From Phialophora verrucosa (lineage: Eukaryota > Ascomycota > Eurotiomycetes > Chaetothyriales > Herpotrichiellaceae): a stretch of 64,000 nt of DNA. The position numbers and the translations under genes are program-made. Under the pieces are notes generated by a model. That model was given only the letters and a program-made list of their open reading frames with translations. It had not been told where the DNA came from and did not search any database. The stretch is taken from the NCBI GenBank assembly GCA_002099365.1, contig MSED01000001.1, positions 3,782,001 through 3,846,000 of the forward strand. The letters are read 5' to 3'. Each line of letters begins with the position of its first letter. Within the stretch, counting starts at the first letter, position 1. Positions 43,685-54,502 of this stretch are shown in pieces.

Positions 43685-43862
43685 GGCTCAACGAACTCCC
43701 TCTTGGCCGTCGACAGCGTCATAGGCTTCAGAGTCACGGCTGCTCCTTCCTCGAGTGGTGGAGGGAAGAAAGCCACCCCCACCTGCCCGAACTCGCCTGC
43801 GCGCGCCTATTCGCCTGCGCCCCGGGCGTCATCATCGTCCAAAAAGTTAGCGACAGTCCAGC

Positions 43863-45587
43863 ATGCCATCGCGCATTCAAGGCACATCTCCCTCTCCACG
43901 ACAGGCTCCCAGTACTGTCAACGATGTGGTCAATGCTCTTCAGCGCAAATTGACAATCAACCACATCGAAACATCAAGCACCCCGCCCAGAAGACCGTCA
44001 TTTTCGATGGATTCATTACTGCATCCGAAGAAGGACAAGAAACATGAAGAGCCCAAAGACCGCGACCCCCGCAATCCCAAGCGCCTGTCGCTGACCGGTC
44101 GCCATTCGAGCAAGTCCAAGGACAGAACCTCTGCTCGTTCGCCGCGAGTCACTGCAGCTCAGCCGGGTCGCTTCGAAATGGTCATTGAGTCTCCTCCCCT
44201 GGTACTGTATGGCACTGCAGGCAATTCAAGTGGAGCGCTACTTTCGGGCCGCCTAAAGTTCCTGGTCAATGATCCAACCGGTCAGGTACGGCTGGAGAAC
44301 GTCAACATGGTTCTAAGAGCCATCACCACTTCCAAGAAACCAGTCGGTAAGGACTGCAGGGAATGCGCCGAGAAGGTCGAGATCCTCAAGACCTGGGAAT
44401 TCTTCTCCGAGCCACGCACCTTTTCCTCCGGCCAGGACAACCAATTCCCCTACTCCTTCCTGTTCCCTGGTCATCTTCCTGCCTCGACGCAATCCCAGCT
44501 GGCGTCAATCCAATACTCCCTCCTTGCGACAGCGACGACCTCTCATGGCGAGGAAATTGCCCTGACTCACCCCTTGACCCTCCAAAGAGCAATCCAGCCG
44601 GGTCCCGATAAGTCAAGCATCAGGATTTTCCCGCCAACCAATCTTACCGGCCGAGTACAGCTGCCTCCCGTCGTCCACCCTATTGGCGTCTTCCCAGTCT
44701 CCATGTCATTAAGTGGCGTGGTGGAAAAGAAGGGTGAAAGCCAGACGCGGTGGAGGCTGAGAAAGATGACCTGGCGGGTCGAGGAGCACTCCAAGGTGAT
44801 ATCGACCCCGTGTGCTAGGCATGCTCACAAGGTGAGCGAGGGAAAGTCAATCCTACACCAGGAAACAAGGGTCCTCGGCAACGACGAGCTGAAGGGTGGC
44901 TGGAAGAGCGACTTTGATACAATCGGAGGCGAAATCAACATGGAGTTCGAAGCGTCTTTGACGACTAAGAGTGGCCAACGACCCAGCTGCGACGTGGACT
45001 CGCCGACAGGAATCGAAGTCAAGCACAATCTCGTCATCGAGTTGATCGTCGCCGAAGAGTTTTGCCCGAACAAGAACACTTCCCTGGTTACTCCCACCGG
45101 TGCGGCTCGCGTGCTCAGGATGCAGTTCGGCTTGGTTGTCACCGAACGAGCCGGCATGGGCATTAGCTGGGACGAAGAGATGCCACCTGTCTACGAAGAC
45201 GTTCCGCCAAGTCCACCCGGATATGGCAGCGCCGACAGGAACGACGGCGCTTGGGGTGGCGCCGTTATCGAAGACTACCACGGCGACTTGCCCGACTATG
45301 AAGCTCTTGAAAACATGGGCAATGAAGAATCCCATGCTGGTGCAGGCAACGCCGGCCTTCCTATGCGCGAGTCCCAACCTCCGCATAGGCGATACAGTTC
45401 TGGTAGTGGTGAGGGCCCATCACGGAGATTCAGTCCCGCCAGAAGACCTCTGGCTGGCTTGACCAATGACGAGTTGGGAGCCGAGCCTCCTCAGTACACC
45501 TTGAACCGACGACAATCTTCAGACCAGCAACAGACTGGCTCGCCAGAAGATTACGCCGAAGGCAGCACATCGGCGGCGCAACATTGA
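43863..45587 (+). CDS. Arrestin-related trafficking adaptor, Ldb19/Art1-like
   Basis: Single-exon protein of 574 residues. A disordered basic N-terminus (1-100) is followed by an arrestin-type beta-sandwich starting RFEMVIESPPLVLYGTAGNS, with GRLKFLVNDPTGQVRLENVN, KVEILKTWEFF, FPYSFLFPGHLPAS and later LSGVVEKKGESQTRWRLRKM. The C-terminal tail has PY motifs PPVY and PPQY, used in this family to recruit the HECT ubiquitin ligase Rsp5, and additional SPPGY and LPDYEAL sequences. In yeast, Ldb19/Art1 directs ubiquitination and endocytosis of plasma-membrane amino-acid transporters. The same role here is inferred from the family. The LKTWEFF segment and overall architecture favour the Ldb19 group over Rod1/Rog3-type arrestins. 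Confidence 0.88.
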   Translation: MPSRIQGTSPSPRQAPSTVNDVVNALQRKLTINHIETSSTPPRRPSFSMDSLLHPKKDKKHEEPKDRDPRNPKRLSLTGRHSSKSKDRTSARSPRVTAAQPGRFEMVIESPPLVLYGTAGNSSGALLSGRLKFLVNDPTGQVRLENVNMVLRAITTSKKPVGKDCRECAEKVEILKTWEFFSEPRTFSSGQDNQFPYSFLFPGHLPASTQSQLASIQYSLLATATTSHGEEIALTHPLTLQRAIQPGPDKSSIRIFPPTNLTGRVQLPPVVHPIGVFPVSMSLSGVVEKKGESQTRWRLRKMTWRVEEHSKVISTPCARHAHKVSEGKSILHQETRVLGNDELKGGWKSDFDTIGGEINMEFEASLTTKSGQRPSCDVDSPTGIEVKHNLVIELIVAEEFCPNKNTSLVTPTGAARVLRMQFGLVVTERAGMGISWDEEMPPVYEDVPPSPPGYGSADRNDGAWGGAVIEDYHGDLPDYEALENMGNEESHAGAGNAGLPMRESQPPHRRYSSGSGEGPSRRFSPARRPLAGLTNDELGAEPPQYTLNRRQSSDQQQTGSPEDYAEGSTSAAQH

Positions 45588-46654
45588 TTGGAGCCTGCCA
45601 GCGGCGGGGCACGTGTATTTTGCACGCAGCAACCTGGATTCCCAGGACTGTTTGACACTCTACCGCATCCTCTTCACGATGATACGCGGCAGCAGACGAG
45701 ACGACACGCTACGAAACAATTTATTTCCACTTTTCCGGGCTGTTGCCAAGCGCAACTTATGGTCGTTGTTGTTGATTTTGCGGTTGCAAAAAGCATTGAT
45801 ACCCAGGAACGTTCTCTGGTTGATTGTTGAAGCTTCACAAGCATGGCAGCAAGCGTATTGGTCGTTGAGTCTATGGGCGTTTGGGTTTTGTTTTCCCCCT
45901 GAGAGTCGCTACTCATCCGGCTTTCTTTTTACCTCTTGGACATGATTTGGAAGGCCACGGCTGAAGCCAGCAAGACACGAGGCCACACAGCCGCCACAGT
46001 TTGGCTTGAGGGTCATAAGCGTGCCAGATCGCTCGTACCATTATCATTGTGTACAACAAGTAGTATGATAGGTAATCTAAGCACAGTGCCGCGCCACGAA
46101 AGCCGGCCAACCTCAATGCGAGCGCGTCGGTTCTATGTGATTGTGCTACGAGTTCTCGTACCTGCAATGTTTGAGACTACTCCCGATCATGTCCGGCATT
46201 TCATTCCAGTTCAGTCCTCGTGGACGATTTACTGTACAGACTGACGAACAGTGTCGAATGTACCACGGACAGACACAAGTCATCGACACTACAGCACAGC
46301 AAGTTGCAGTGAGTGCGTGTCTGTGAGCAGAGTGAGTTGGAATGGAAGATTGTTAATCCGGTTCGAGTCTAAGCCCGAGCCTTGGTCTGAGTCTTGGTCT
46401 CAGTGTTGATCTTTGATCTTGGAATGGCCACAGGTACTGTATAGTAATGGTGAGGTTGGTCTTGATATTTGATCTGGTAATTGCTACAGGTACTGTATAG
46501 TAATGGTGAGGTTGGTCTTGTTTGGCGTGGAAAACTAACTCCTTCGTCTTGTCTTCCGTAACGCTCTGCTCTGGATTATATGATATCTGGTACGAGTATG
46601 CTACACGCTACATGCTACACGCTGACTGCCACATGCCGCATGCCACATGCCATG
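45588..46654. other. Intergenic (convergent 3' flanks) with a 56-bp-period duplication
   Basis: About 1.1 kb between the convergent arrestin and sulfite oxidase genes. It contains the duplicated 35-bp block listed separately and, near 46600-46660, repeated CACATGC/CTACACGC words. TACGAGTA is at 46591-46598. No gene is seen. Confidence 0.5.
46430..46520. repeat. Direct duplication of a 35-bp block, 56 bp apart
   Basis: An exact 35-bp block beginning ACAGGTACTGTATAGTAATG occurs at 46430-46464 and 46486-46520. The 21-bp spacer contains TTTGATCT, which also precedes the first copy, so the duplicated unit is about 56 bp. It is intergenic. Confidence 0.9.
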
Positions 46655-48422
46655 CTACTCGTCCACGTCTCTTGGCTCGTGCGTATCCCAATAGCGATCA
46701 TAGTCTTCCGGCGCCATGGTCGTGAACTCGGTGGGCCGCGTGATGGGGACGAGCGACTCGCCGCGCTTGGCAAAGTCGGCGATGCGCTGCTTGGTGCGCT
46801 CCCGCGTCTTGTTGACACTGTAGATCTTGACACGGTGGCAGCTCGACGTGACGTGGAGGCCCCAGTTCCACGAATTGCGCACCTCGAGCGGCTGCGTGTT
46901 GAGCGAGTTGTCCCAGCAGCGGACCACGATTTCGATCCAGCCCTCCACGTCGCAGGGCAGGTCATACTCCCAGGTGCGCCAGGCGAATTTGTGCTTCGCC
47001 GACAGATTCTCCGGCGGGACCTCGTACCAGGAGAAGCCGCCGTCGGCGGAGAGTTCGACGCGCTCGGGCCAGCGGCCACCGCCAGAGTAGGCCCAGCCCT
47101 GGCATTGGATCTTGCCCTCATGCACGACGACCTGTTTCGTCCAGGGCGTCATGATGGCGCTGGAGACGGGCATCTCCTGGATCTGGATCCCCATCACGGG
47201 GAGCTGGTTGTGCTTGCCGACTTGCTGGTTGAAGTACAGGTACTCCTTGCTCTGCACGGGGGCACGGGTCGGCTGCGAAAGCCCACGTATCCGGTACAGC
47301 CACTTGACGGACCTGGCGCCGATGTAGCCCATGACGACGACACGGACGGGGTAGCCGTGGATCTTGGGCAGGGGCTCGCCGTTCATCTCCCACGCGAGCA
47401 TCACCTCGTTCGCCTTGACCTTGGACCACGGGACGCTGACGAGGTAATTCATCAGCTCGTTCTGCTTGAAGTACGTGTCCGCGCCGTGGAATTCGAGGTG
47501 CTTGCCGCCTTCGGCCATGCCACCACACTGCTTGATGACCTTTTTGAGCGAGACTCCGACGTAGCGAGACGTGCCGATCGCTCCTTCTGCCCAGGGCGCA
47601 TTGATCATCTCGTCGCCCTCTCCCGCGTACATTTGAATCTGCTCGACCCGCCGGGTCCCGCTACATTGGATCGTCACGAGTTTCTCCATCCGGGGGAACA
47701 TTTCTTCGTTCTGCAAGTCCTTGAGCGTGAATTTGCGGGGATGTTTGACCAGACCGTCGAGGGTGAGATCCCATGCATCGGCATCGATGTCTGGAATGCC
47801 GCCGTGGTTCCGAATGAAGTGCAGGGGTGTGGGCGTGATGGGTTTGGCGGTCACCAGCCTTTTGGGTGGTTCGCCATTGTACGGGAATTGCAAGAGGTGG
47901 AGCATGTCCGGATGCTTCTCTTGGATCACCCGCAGCCAGGATTCCTCCGGCACAGATGTCAAGGGGCCTCCGATGGCCTTGTGCCATAGTTTCCAGCGGA
48001 CACCCTCGAGCACCGGGTTGGTGTCTGGTATGGCTCCAAGCTGGAATTCTGGCGGGGGAGGGAATGTATGCCCCATCATGATCTTGTGGGCAATCGCTTT
48101 CTTCTCGGGATACTGTTCCCATTCGATGTACCTGTTGGAGGTCTCAGTATGGCTGCCGTAAATTCAAGGAAGGTCACGGCAGGGAAAAGAACGCTGCTCA
48201 CCCTCTCCATCCTGGGCGCTCTTCGGCGAACACCACATCGTGGTCAATCTCGTCCTTCTCAACGAATTCCTTGGCCTCTGCGAGCACCTTTTCCAGTTCC
48301 GGGTCAGATGGGACATCTTCAACGAACTGTCCTTCGGGGAGCGTCTGATCCCGGATGGGCAGCTCGGCTGCAGCAAGACCCTGTTCGAGCTTCCATTCAT
48401 CTTCCGGCTGCACAGCAATCAT
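46655..48422 (-). CDS. Sulfite oxidase-type molybdopterin oxidoreductase
   Basis: Model: complement(join(46655..48131,48202..48422)), 565 residues, with one 70-bp intron (GTGAGC..CAACAG). Sulfite oxidases use a molybdenum cofactor to convert sulfite to sulfate. The molybdenum-ligand Cys is in VTIQCSGTRRVEQ near residue 230. AWAMNGEPLP-like sequence (AWEMNGEPLPKIHGYPVRVV) and GARSVKWL are typical of the Moco domain. The rest forms the dimerisation domain (GWAYSGGGRWPERVELSADG, then FAWRTWEYDLPC). There is no cytochrome b5 domain, unlike animal sulfite oxidase and nitrate reductase. Instead there is a 90-residue acidic N-terminal extension ending GYIEWEQYP. No mitochondrial presequence and no C-terminal SKL is seen. 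A long antisense frame (46580-47989, +) is a codon-bias shadow. Confidence 0.92.
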
Positions 48423-49611
48423 TGTCAGCTGATCTTCTCGTTCAGCACTGAGTGATCAAGTTCAACCTGGTAATGGCTTCTGAGCTCTCTCATGCGAACG
48501 TCGGTGTGCATTTTGGCTAATCTTGTAGTTGTCCAATGTTGCCACAAAAAGGATCCTGTGTTATCTCAACGTTGCCGCGGCCGACGAGGTCATGTACTGC
48601 TGCGTGACGAAAGAGGGGTGCGAAAAACAGGAAAAACGTTGAGTGGATAAAGGGAAGGACGAGGAAGAGGCGCCTCCGGCCAAACTTATGCAAAAGAGCT
48701 GTCACCACGAACCGCAAGCTCAATGGCCGGAAGGGGGGAGAGGAAGCTCTACCCACCTGAAGCTCCCTCTTGCTCTCATCTGCATCGAATCACTTCAGGG
48801 CTTACTTCATCAGTTGCTAGAGCGCCGTTTGGTTTGATCCGGTCTCTTGCAGACTTAAGTCGCGATAGGTGTCATGCGGACTGTTCCGACGGACAGGTTC
48901 GAGCCGCCAATCGAGCGACAGGGAGACTCGAGGTGATGCAGTGTATGACGAAGCAACGGGATACAAAAGTGAGAGGCGAGGTTTTCCGGGCGACAAATCC
49001 TCATCGCGGGCCACGTAAGAGCCTCGACAGTTGATTGGTTAGCCCGGATCCACTCCCGGACTATCGATTGGCCGCCCGGCAGCTGCAATTGCTCGACACT
49101 TGATTGGCTGACTCGGCGATTCTTCGCCTCGCGCGACAGACTCGCGCGAGTTTCTTTCCAATGTTTTCCCACGCGATCACCGTCACTTCTCACCTCTGAA
49201 CATTCTTCCGCTCGTTGCCGTCGACCATCTCGTCCCAGGGATCCAGATACCACTACCCTTCCCGATCGAGGTCCTCAAAAGCACACACCCCAACTCTGAG
49301 CACCCCGCTCTATCTTACAAACCGTGCATAACCGGCCATCAGCATGCGCGCCAGTCTCCATTAGGAAAATATGCTGTGCAACCATTGTCGTCGAATATGT
49401 CTAGATACGGAGCTCGAAGGGCCTACGTACCGCCTGCTCTCATCCCATTCGCATGTGTAGGTGAATGTGCAGAAAATCGCTGATCAATACTCCGTAATAA
49501 CATACCCAATGTGGTTTCCGCACATGGTCAGCGTCAGGCTGAGCCCAACAGCCTCACAATGAATTGGCTACCAACCAATGTCCTTCCAGCATCCCTCAAC
49601 CAGCAGTGATA
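48423..49611. other. Intergenic region upstream of sulfite oxidase
   Basis: About 1.2 kb between two minus-strand genes. ORFs are short and featureless. ATTGGTTAGCCC and ATTGGCTGAC at 49034 and 49103 are inverted CCAAT sequences and could bind the CCAAT-binding complex. Confidence 0.45.
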
Positions 49612-50649
49612 TCAGAAGTAACCGAGCTTCTTCACCTGTTCCCACGAATCCTCCACCGACTTCTGAAATTCAGTAAACTTCAATCCCAACACCTTCTCTG
49701 CTTTGCTCCGGTCAAGACTGAAGTGCTTAGTCCTGTCCACCCTGGCGCCCTCCTCTCCCAGGCCCTTCTCACCCTTCGCCCTTAGCCCAGCCAGCCCATC
49801 CTCGAAATAATCAACCCCGCCGCAGAGCAAAAACCGATCACTGATACCCTTTTCCAACGACAAACTCCTCAAATGAGCTTCAGCCACATCTCGCACGTCC
49901 ACCCACGCAGGCAACCCCGGGGTGGCGACCTTAGGCGCAAAGTTCGGATCCTTGCCCTGCACAGAAACCACCAGCCGCTTGATACTGGTATTCAACCCGG
50001 CCACGCCTTTGGAGACGTCGAGCTCCTGGATCGGCGGCCCGTAGATCATGGGCGGACAGAACGTGATCAAATCCCATGAGATGTCGCCCTTGGACTTTGC
50101 GTCCCGCCACATCTCCCACGCGGCGCGCTCGGCAAACGTCTTGGATGCGTGGTAGCCCATGTATCCGTCCTTCTTGGCATCTTCGGGCGTGACGGGGTCC
50201 CAGTCGTCAGACGTGTAAGTATATCCCGGGCGGGGATTCTTGGAGAGATCGACCACGCTGGCGAAGGAGGACATGATGGTCATTTTCTTCAGGGATTTGC
50301 TCTTCAACGCCGAGGAGACGACGTTGCGCGTCCCGTTCACGGCCGGGTTCACGAGTTCCTTGATCGGATCGTTCGTGCTGACAAAGTATGGGCTCGCAAC
50401 GTGGCAGATGAAATCCACACCTTCGACGGCCTTATCAAGCGCCCCAGGGGCTTGAATGTCGGGGACTTCCACGAAGGTCAGGTCCTCGGATGCACTGGCT
50501 TCGGGGTACTGGTTCGCCAGGTAGGTTGCCTTGGAGAGGGAGCGCAGTGTCCCTCGTACGCGGTAGTTGTGCGCAAGAAGGGTGGAGAGGACGTGAGCGC
50601 CAACGAAGCCATTAGGCCCCGTGAGCAGGACGAGCGGTTTGGTAGACAT
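49612..50649 (-). CDS. NAD(P)-dependent aldehyde/ketone reductase, Gre2/dihydroflavonol-reductase-like
   Basis: Extended short-chain dehydrogenase of 345 residues. The Rossmann motif is VLLTGPNGFVGAHVLSTLL near 7-25 (TGxxGxxG). The catalytic pair is in YHASK, with an upstream MSSFASVVD segment giving the Ser. FCPPMIYGPP and AWVDVRDVAEAH are typical of the Gre2 and dihydroflavonol-4-reductase group. Yeast Gre2 reduces methylglyoxal and isovaleraldehyde. The substrate here is unknown. The frame is open to an ATG at 50760, but the ATG at 50649 (MSTKPLVLLTG) matches the family start. It is separated from the 54.5-64 kb oxidoreductase group by a broken gene, and its link to it is unclear. Confidence 0.9.
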   Translation of the reverse strand: MSTKPLVLLTGPNGFVGAHVLSTLLAHNYRVRGTLRSLSKATYLANQYPEASASEDLTFVEVPDIQAPGALDKAVEGVDFICHVASPYFVSTNDPIKELVNPAVNGTRNVVSSALKSKSLKKMTIMSSFASVVDLSKNPRPGYTYTSDDWDPVTPEDAKKDGYMGYHASKTFAERAAWEMWRDAKSKGDISWDLITFCPPMIYGPPIQELDVSKGVAGLNTSIKRLVVSVQGKDPNFAPKVATPGLPAWVDVRDVAEAHLRSLSLEKGISDRFLLCGGVDYFEDGLAGLRAKGEKGLGEEGARVDRTKHFSLDRSKAEKVLGLKFTEFQKSVEDSWEQVKKLGYF

Positions 50650-51965
50650 TGTTTGCAGCTGTGCTTGAGAAGGTAGGTGGAAGAAGAGCGTTACTGATGA
50701 TACTCCAGTGGTGTGTGGTTTATTGTGTGTGGTGTGTGGTTTGAATGCTGCCAATGTCAAAGCCGCGATCGTCTCTCACATCTTATATACAACGCGGTCC
50801 AGTAGTTGCTCTTCTCGTCGAGGCTACCAGGACTCAGTACGTAAGCAGGGTGTGGTCTCACCACCCCCGTAACAAGTTAGTAACTCAACCTGCCCCGAGC
50901 CAGTTAATTCCAAAGCCGGCGGACAAGGCGTTAAGCATGGCATGGCAGGGCAGGGGGGATAAACCATTGGTCACGTCACTCGACTTAGCACATCGATTCC
51001 GCCGCTTCAAGCGCATGTAGAAGAGATTCTTCCGCACCGCCGGCCGCCAGTCTTTCTTTCTCCCTGCGGGACGTGTGGCAAGCGGGAATCCCCAGCCAAC
51101 CAGGTCAGGTGGTAGTTGTACGAGTAGTTTGTCAGTCCAGTCCCAATGCCACCGGAACAGGGCGCCCGCAGTCGTTAGGTAATCAAGCGGCCGCATCTCT
51201 CGTATTCCCGCCGCCCTACTTTGTCAGTCTCTGCTGTGTACCTGCATTAGCAGCTCGACGCGGCGCCCGGCCTTCCAATCCACGCTTAGGTCCCTTACCA
51301 AGTAGATGCGAGTGCCGGAGGAAAGCTTGTGCTTGACGTCATATGTCGCTCTCAACACCAATTCCATCTTGCAGCACACTAACTAACCGGGTTTTAGAAT
51401 TACCCGGCGAAACAATCCTTCGAAGCGAAGTCGCTTGACGCAATTGCAGCAAAAGGAGACAAGCAAACAACAATTAGTCGTGTCCGGCGCAGGAAACGTG
51501 AATGGTTTGCGATGTCTGGCGGAGCGACGAAACCCTGAGTGCGGCACAAACCTCGATTTCCAGGGAAGTCGACGGGAACAGGAAATTCGACGTCGGAATC
51601 TCGACATGGGCGCTCTCGATTTCCATCGTTGGACCTGAGGATGACCTGAGGCACGTCGCTTCAACCTGATCAAGTCCCCGGTGCGTGACTGATCATGGTA
51701 TTCAGTCAGCCTAAGCAACGGGGTCAATCGTGCCCATACCCGGGCAAGGGCCCTGTATTAACCGGCACCCGCCTATAATTGCTAATTTGCCTCCAAGCAG
51801 TGTCTCCCGCAAGCCCTGCATGTGGACTAGGATCAGTTAGATGAATTTTTGGCTAGGGGGCTGATCCACGCGTATACACCTGGTTTAGGCAAGAACCTGG
51901 AATAATGGCAAGGGACCTCATCCATATGATAACCGCTTTCGGTCACTTCCTGCTGAACGGACCAG
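50650..51965. other. Intergenic region
   Basis: About 1.3 kb upstream of the Gre2-like gene. TACGAGTA is at 51119-51126. No gene, and no NACHT or N-terminal domain that could belong to the relic to the right, was recognised. Confidence 0.45.
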
Positions 51966-54110
51966 GTGCTATCCACAAAGTCATTCCTCCCTTGTGTCCA
52001 AGGAACAGTTATCTATCGGATATTTGGCAGAGATTCACATGGACTTGAGGTCGTTGGTCGACAATCTACGAACCATTGGGCAGACAGGATCAGTCCTATA
52101 TTCGTCGCCCCAGACTACATCACTACGTCGGCATGTGTGGAGAAGGCCTTTGCCGTTGGTACCCGCAACGGAAACGCCATCGCCTTTGACATGGTGACTT
52201 GTCAAGAGACCTGGAAATTTCAATGCGAAGAACCTGTGAAGCAACTGCTTTTCGCATGGCCTAGCGACTGGTTATTTGTCAGCTTGGAGTCGAGTCCGGG
52301 AGTTCGATGTATCGTTACGAATCACGAAAATGAATTTGGCACGTCCCAATCGAGAGTGAACACCTAACTCTTGAGATTCTGGATGATGCAGAGCCCCCGC
52401 TCGTTTTCGCTGCCAACAAGTCCGACGAAGTGATTTCTTTCGACTGTGCAAATGGTCTCCAAAAGGGCTCACAGCAGTGGCAGGGTCTGGACTGGCATTC
52501 TCGTCAACAGTCACCCCCCAGTTTTGTCCGGATCGACACCGAGCTCAGCTAGATTACCTTGGTTTTTCGTAACCGACCTCTTCGAGATTTGGCTCGTCCC
52601 CAGTATGTAGACGTTTCCGCCAATATCGAAGCGGTGGCGTCCAATCCAGCGGCCTATCAAATTGCGATCGCGTCGTTCCACGGCGAGCTCAAGACTGTAT
52701 GCCTCTGGGATATGCAGAAAGTCAAATCAGTCACAATTGACTCTGCCTCTCAATTGACGATTACAGACGATGGCATGACTATCATTGTTGGGACAAACGC
52801 TGGCAGCATTCAGATTTATGGCTTTGATTCCCTTGACCTGATTCACACCATAACCTACGAATACTCAGAGATTATGGCTTTGAAGGTCGCCCCAGATGGT
52901 CTTCGATTCTTGGACATACGGTACCAACTGGTCAAGGTATGGGAACCGTCTGCACTGGTACGTCGCAAGGACGGTGAGGATGCCACAAGTGAGGGCCATA
53001 CTTTGCTTGGTACAGCACCCTCACAGCTCGTTCATGCGTATTCAGTCGGATACAAGAGCGCTATCACGGTAATGGCATGTCACGATACTCCAGACTATGT
53101 CTTTTGTGGTAACGAGAATGGAATTGTCGTCGTCTATGAGACTAGAGATCTTGGAAAGTTGGTGCAGCCTCTTTTTGAGCAAGGAAGGAGCGGCGATTTC
53201 CTTTCTGCATTACAACCCCACCAAGAACTGCTCGCGACTTCTGACAAAAGCTAGCCTGATTCAAGTTCGCGAGTTGAGGTTGGTCGAAGAAAGAGAGGTC
53301 CCGTGGGTCGCAAATCTCGATGGATGGCGAAGCAGACTCTCAACCTGCGCACGCACTCCTCCGTCCGCCAGATCCTTTTCAGTACAAATGCAGAGTACCT
53401 CCTTGTCTCAAACGACGAAAGATCAGATCTGGAAACCCGATGGATCAGTTGCCCTGAACCATAACTGCTCGAGGTCAAAGAGTTTCCGGGACAGTCTCAC
53501 AGAAATGAGCCAGGCACCCGATCAAACGTCGCTTTATCGAGATCGGAAAGGATGGGTCACATGTGGTGGAGCGGAGCAGGAATAGGGACGAAACTCCGTC
53601 AATGCGTGAACTCCCCCTTGGAGACCCAAGGCAACGAGCCCGTGCAAGTCCGAGGAGCACATGTTCCTCTCCTTCGCGTGCAAGGAGACCTGTGGGCAGC
53701 TTATGATAAGAATCCTGCGACGGGTCCTCTCACCTGGACGAACACGCCGTCACTTGGACCGAATGGTGACTATGCTGCGTTTGGATAGCTTTAAGAGGGT
53801 TGTGTCGACGATGAGATACCCCATCGGTCTCTTCCAGCCACAGCTTGTCTTCCTCGATACAAGCGGATGGATCTGCTCCATGGAACTGAATGATGCGGCG
53901 GTGCAGGAGAGTCCATCGCGTCGACTTCCCATCTTCCACTGCTGGCAAAGGTCAAATTGCCAACCCCTTGCATGGTGACTGCAGTTGCTTGGAATCTCTT
54001 TGCCGTTCGAACGGGACAACAACAAGCGTTGCAAGTTGTTGTTGTGATCCAGTGCCCCGCTCGTAAAATGTTTTCTCTGTGTCAAGTGCTTGCCCGAGAT
54101 AACACGAACA
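51966..54110 (+). pseudogene. Broken NACHT-WD40 (STAND/NLR-like) gene: C-terminal beta-propeller relic
   Basis: WD40-type sequence typical of the C-terminal half of fungal NACHT-WD40 proteins, split by stops and frameshifts. Frame A (51966-52367) reads CVEKAFAVGTRNGNAIAFDM, VTCQETWKFQC. Frame B (52559-53254) holds the best-preserved blades: IAIASFHGELKTVCLWDMQK, ITDDGMTIIVGTNAGSIQIY, KVAPDGLRFLDIR, VWEPSALVRR and FCGNENGIVVVYET. Beyond 53254 a shifted frame has RQILFSTNAEYLLVSNDE, and near 53820-53910 another has QPQLVFLDTSGWICSMELND, the usual propeller end. At least four disruptions are visible. No NACHT ATPase, Walker motif or N-terminal effector domain was found upstream. In fungi such proteins are linked to non-self recognition. 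This copy is most probably dead. Confidence 0.8.
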
Positions 54111-54502
54111 GCGAAAAGCAAATACTATTCTCTCACAAATCTGTCGTCTTGAGTTTCTCTACTGGAAATAGTCCTCGGAGTCGCGTGTGGGGTGTCCACG
54201 TTCCGAAATGCGGAGGAAAAGTCGAGAACTAAGAGTCATCCACGTTGTTCCCGACGTGCCGGGGAAGCTTGGTCAGATCCACGGACTTGAAGTGGCGTTC
54301 ATTGCTCGGAGCAGGATGTGTTCTAGCAAATCCTTTCCGCCGGCAACTTTCGCCGCAAAGGCTGGTTTATGTTGTGGTGGCGGTGCGAAGATATACCAGC
54401 CCAGCTGCTGCAGCATTTGGGCAGTGAGCTTTGAAAGTCATCTCTATAGTACATCCGATTCCAATCCAGCAGTAGGGACACCATCCTTGTTTCCTTTCTA
54501 AG

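Larger units (their letters stand above)
41672..43862. other. Intergenic region with possible unresolved minus-strand gene
   Basis: About 2.2 kb. The minus strand from about 43515 down to 42749 holds three frames with protein-like composition (43060-43515, 43178-43402, 42749-43159) that might be exons of one small gene, but I could not find splice sites giving a consistent phase. A short tandem GATGGGC-type repeat lies near 42353-42389. Copies of the TACGAGTA family are at 42047 and 43671-43684. Confidence 0.35.

Noticed and set aside
46580..47989. A 469-codon plus-strand open frame
   Set aside because: It is exactly antisense to the sulfite oxidase. Its sequence is a complement-shadow of strongly biased codons with no domain of its own.
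51966..54110. The WD40 segment as a functional multi-exon gene
   Set aside because: The breaks between frames lack paired splice signals, and some blades are only readable after shifts inside conserved blocks.
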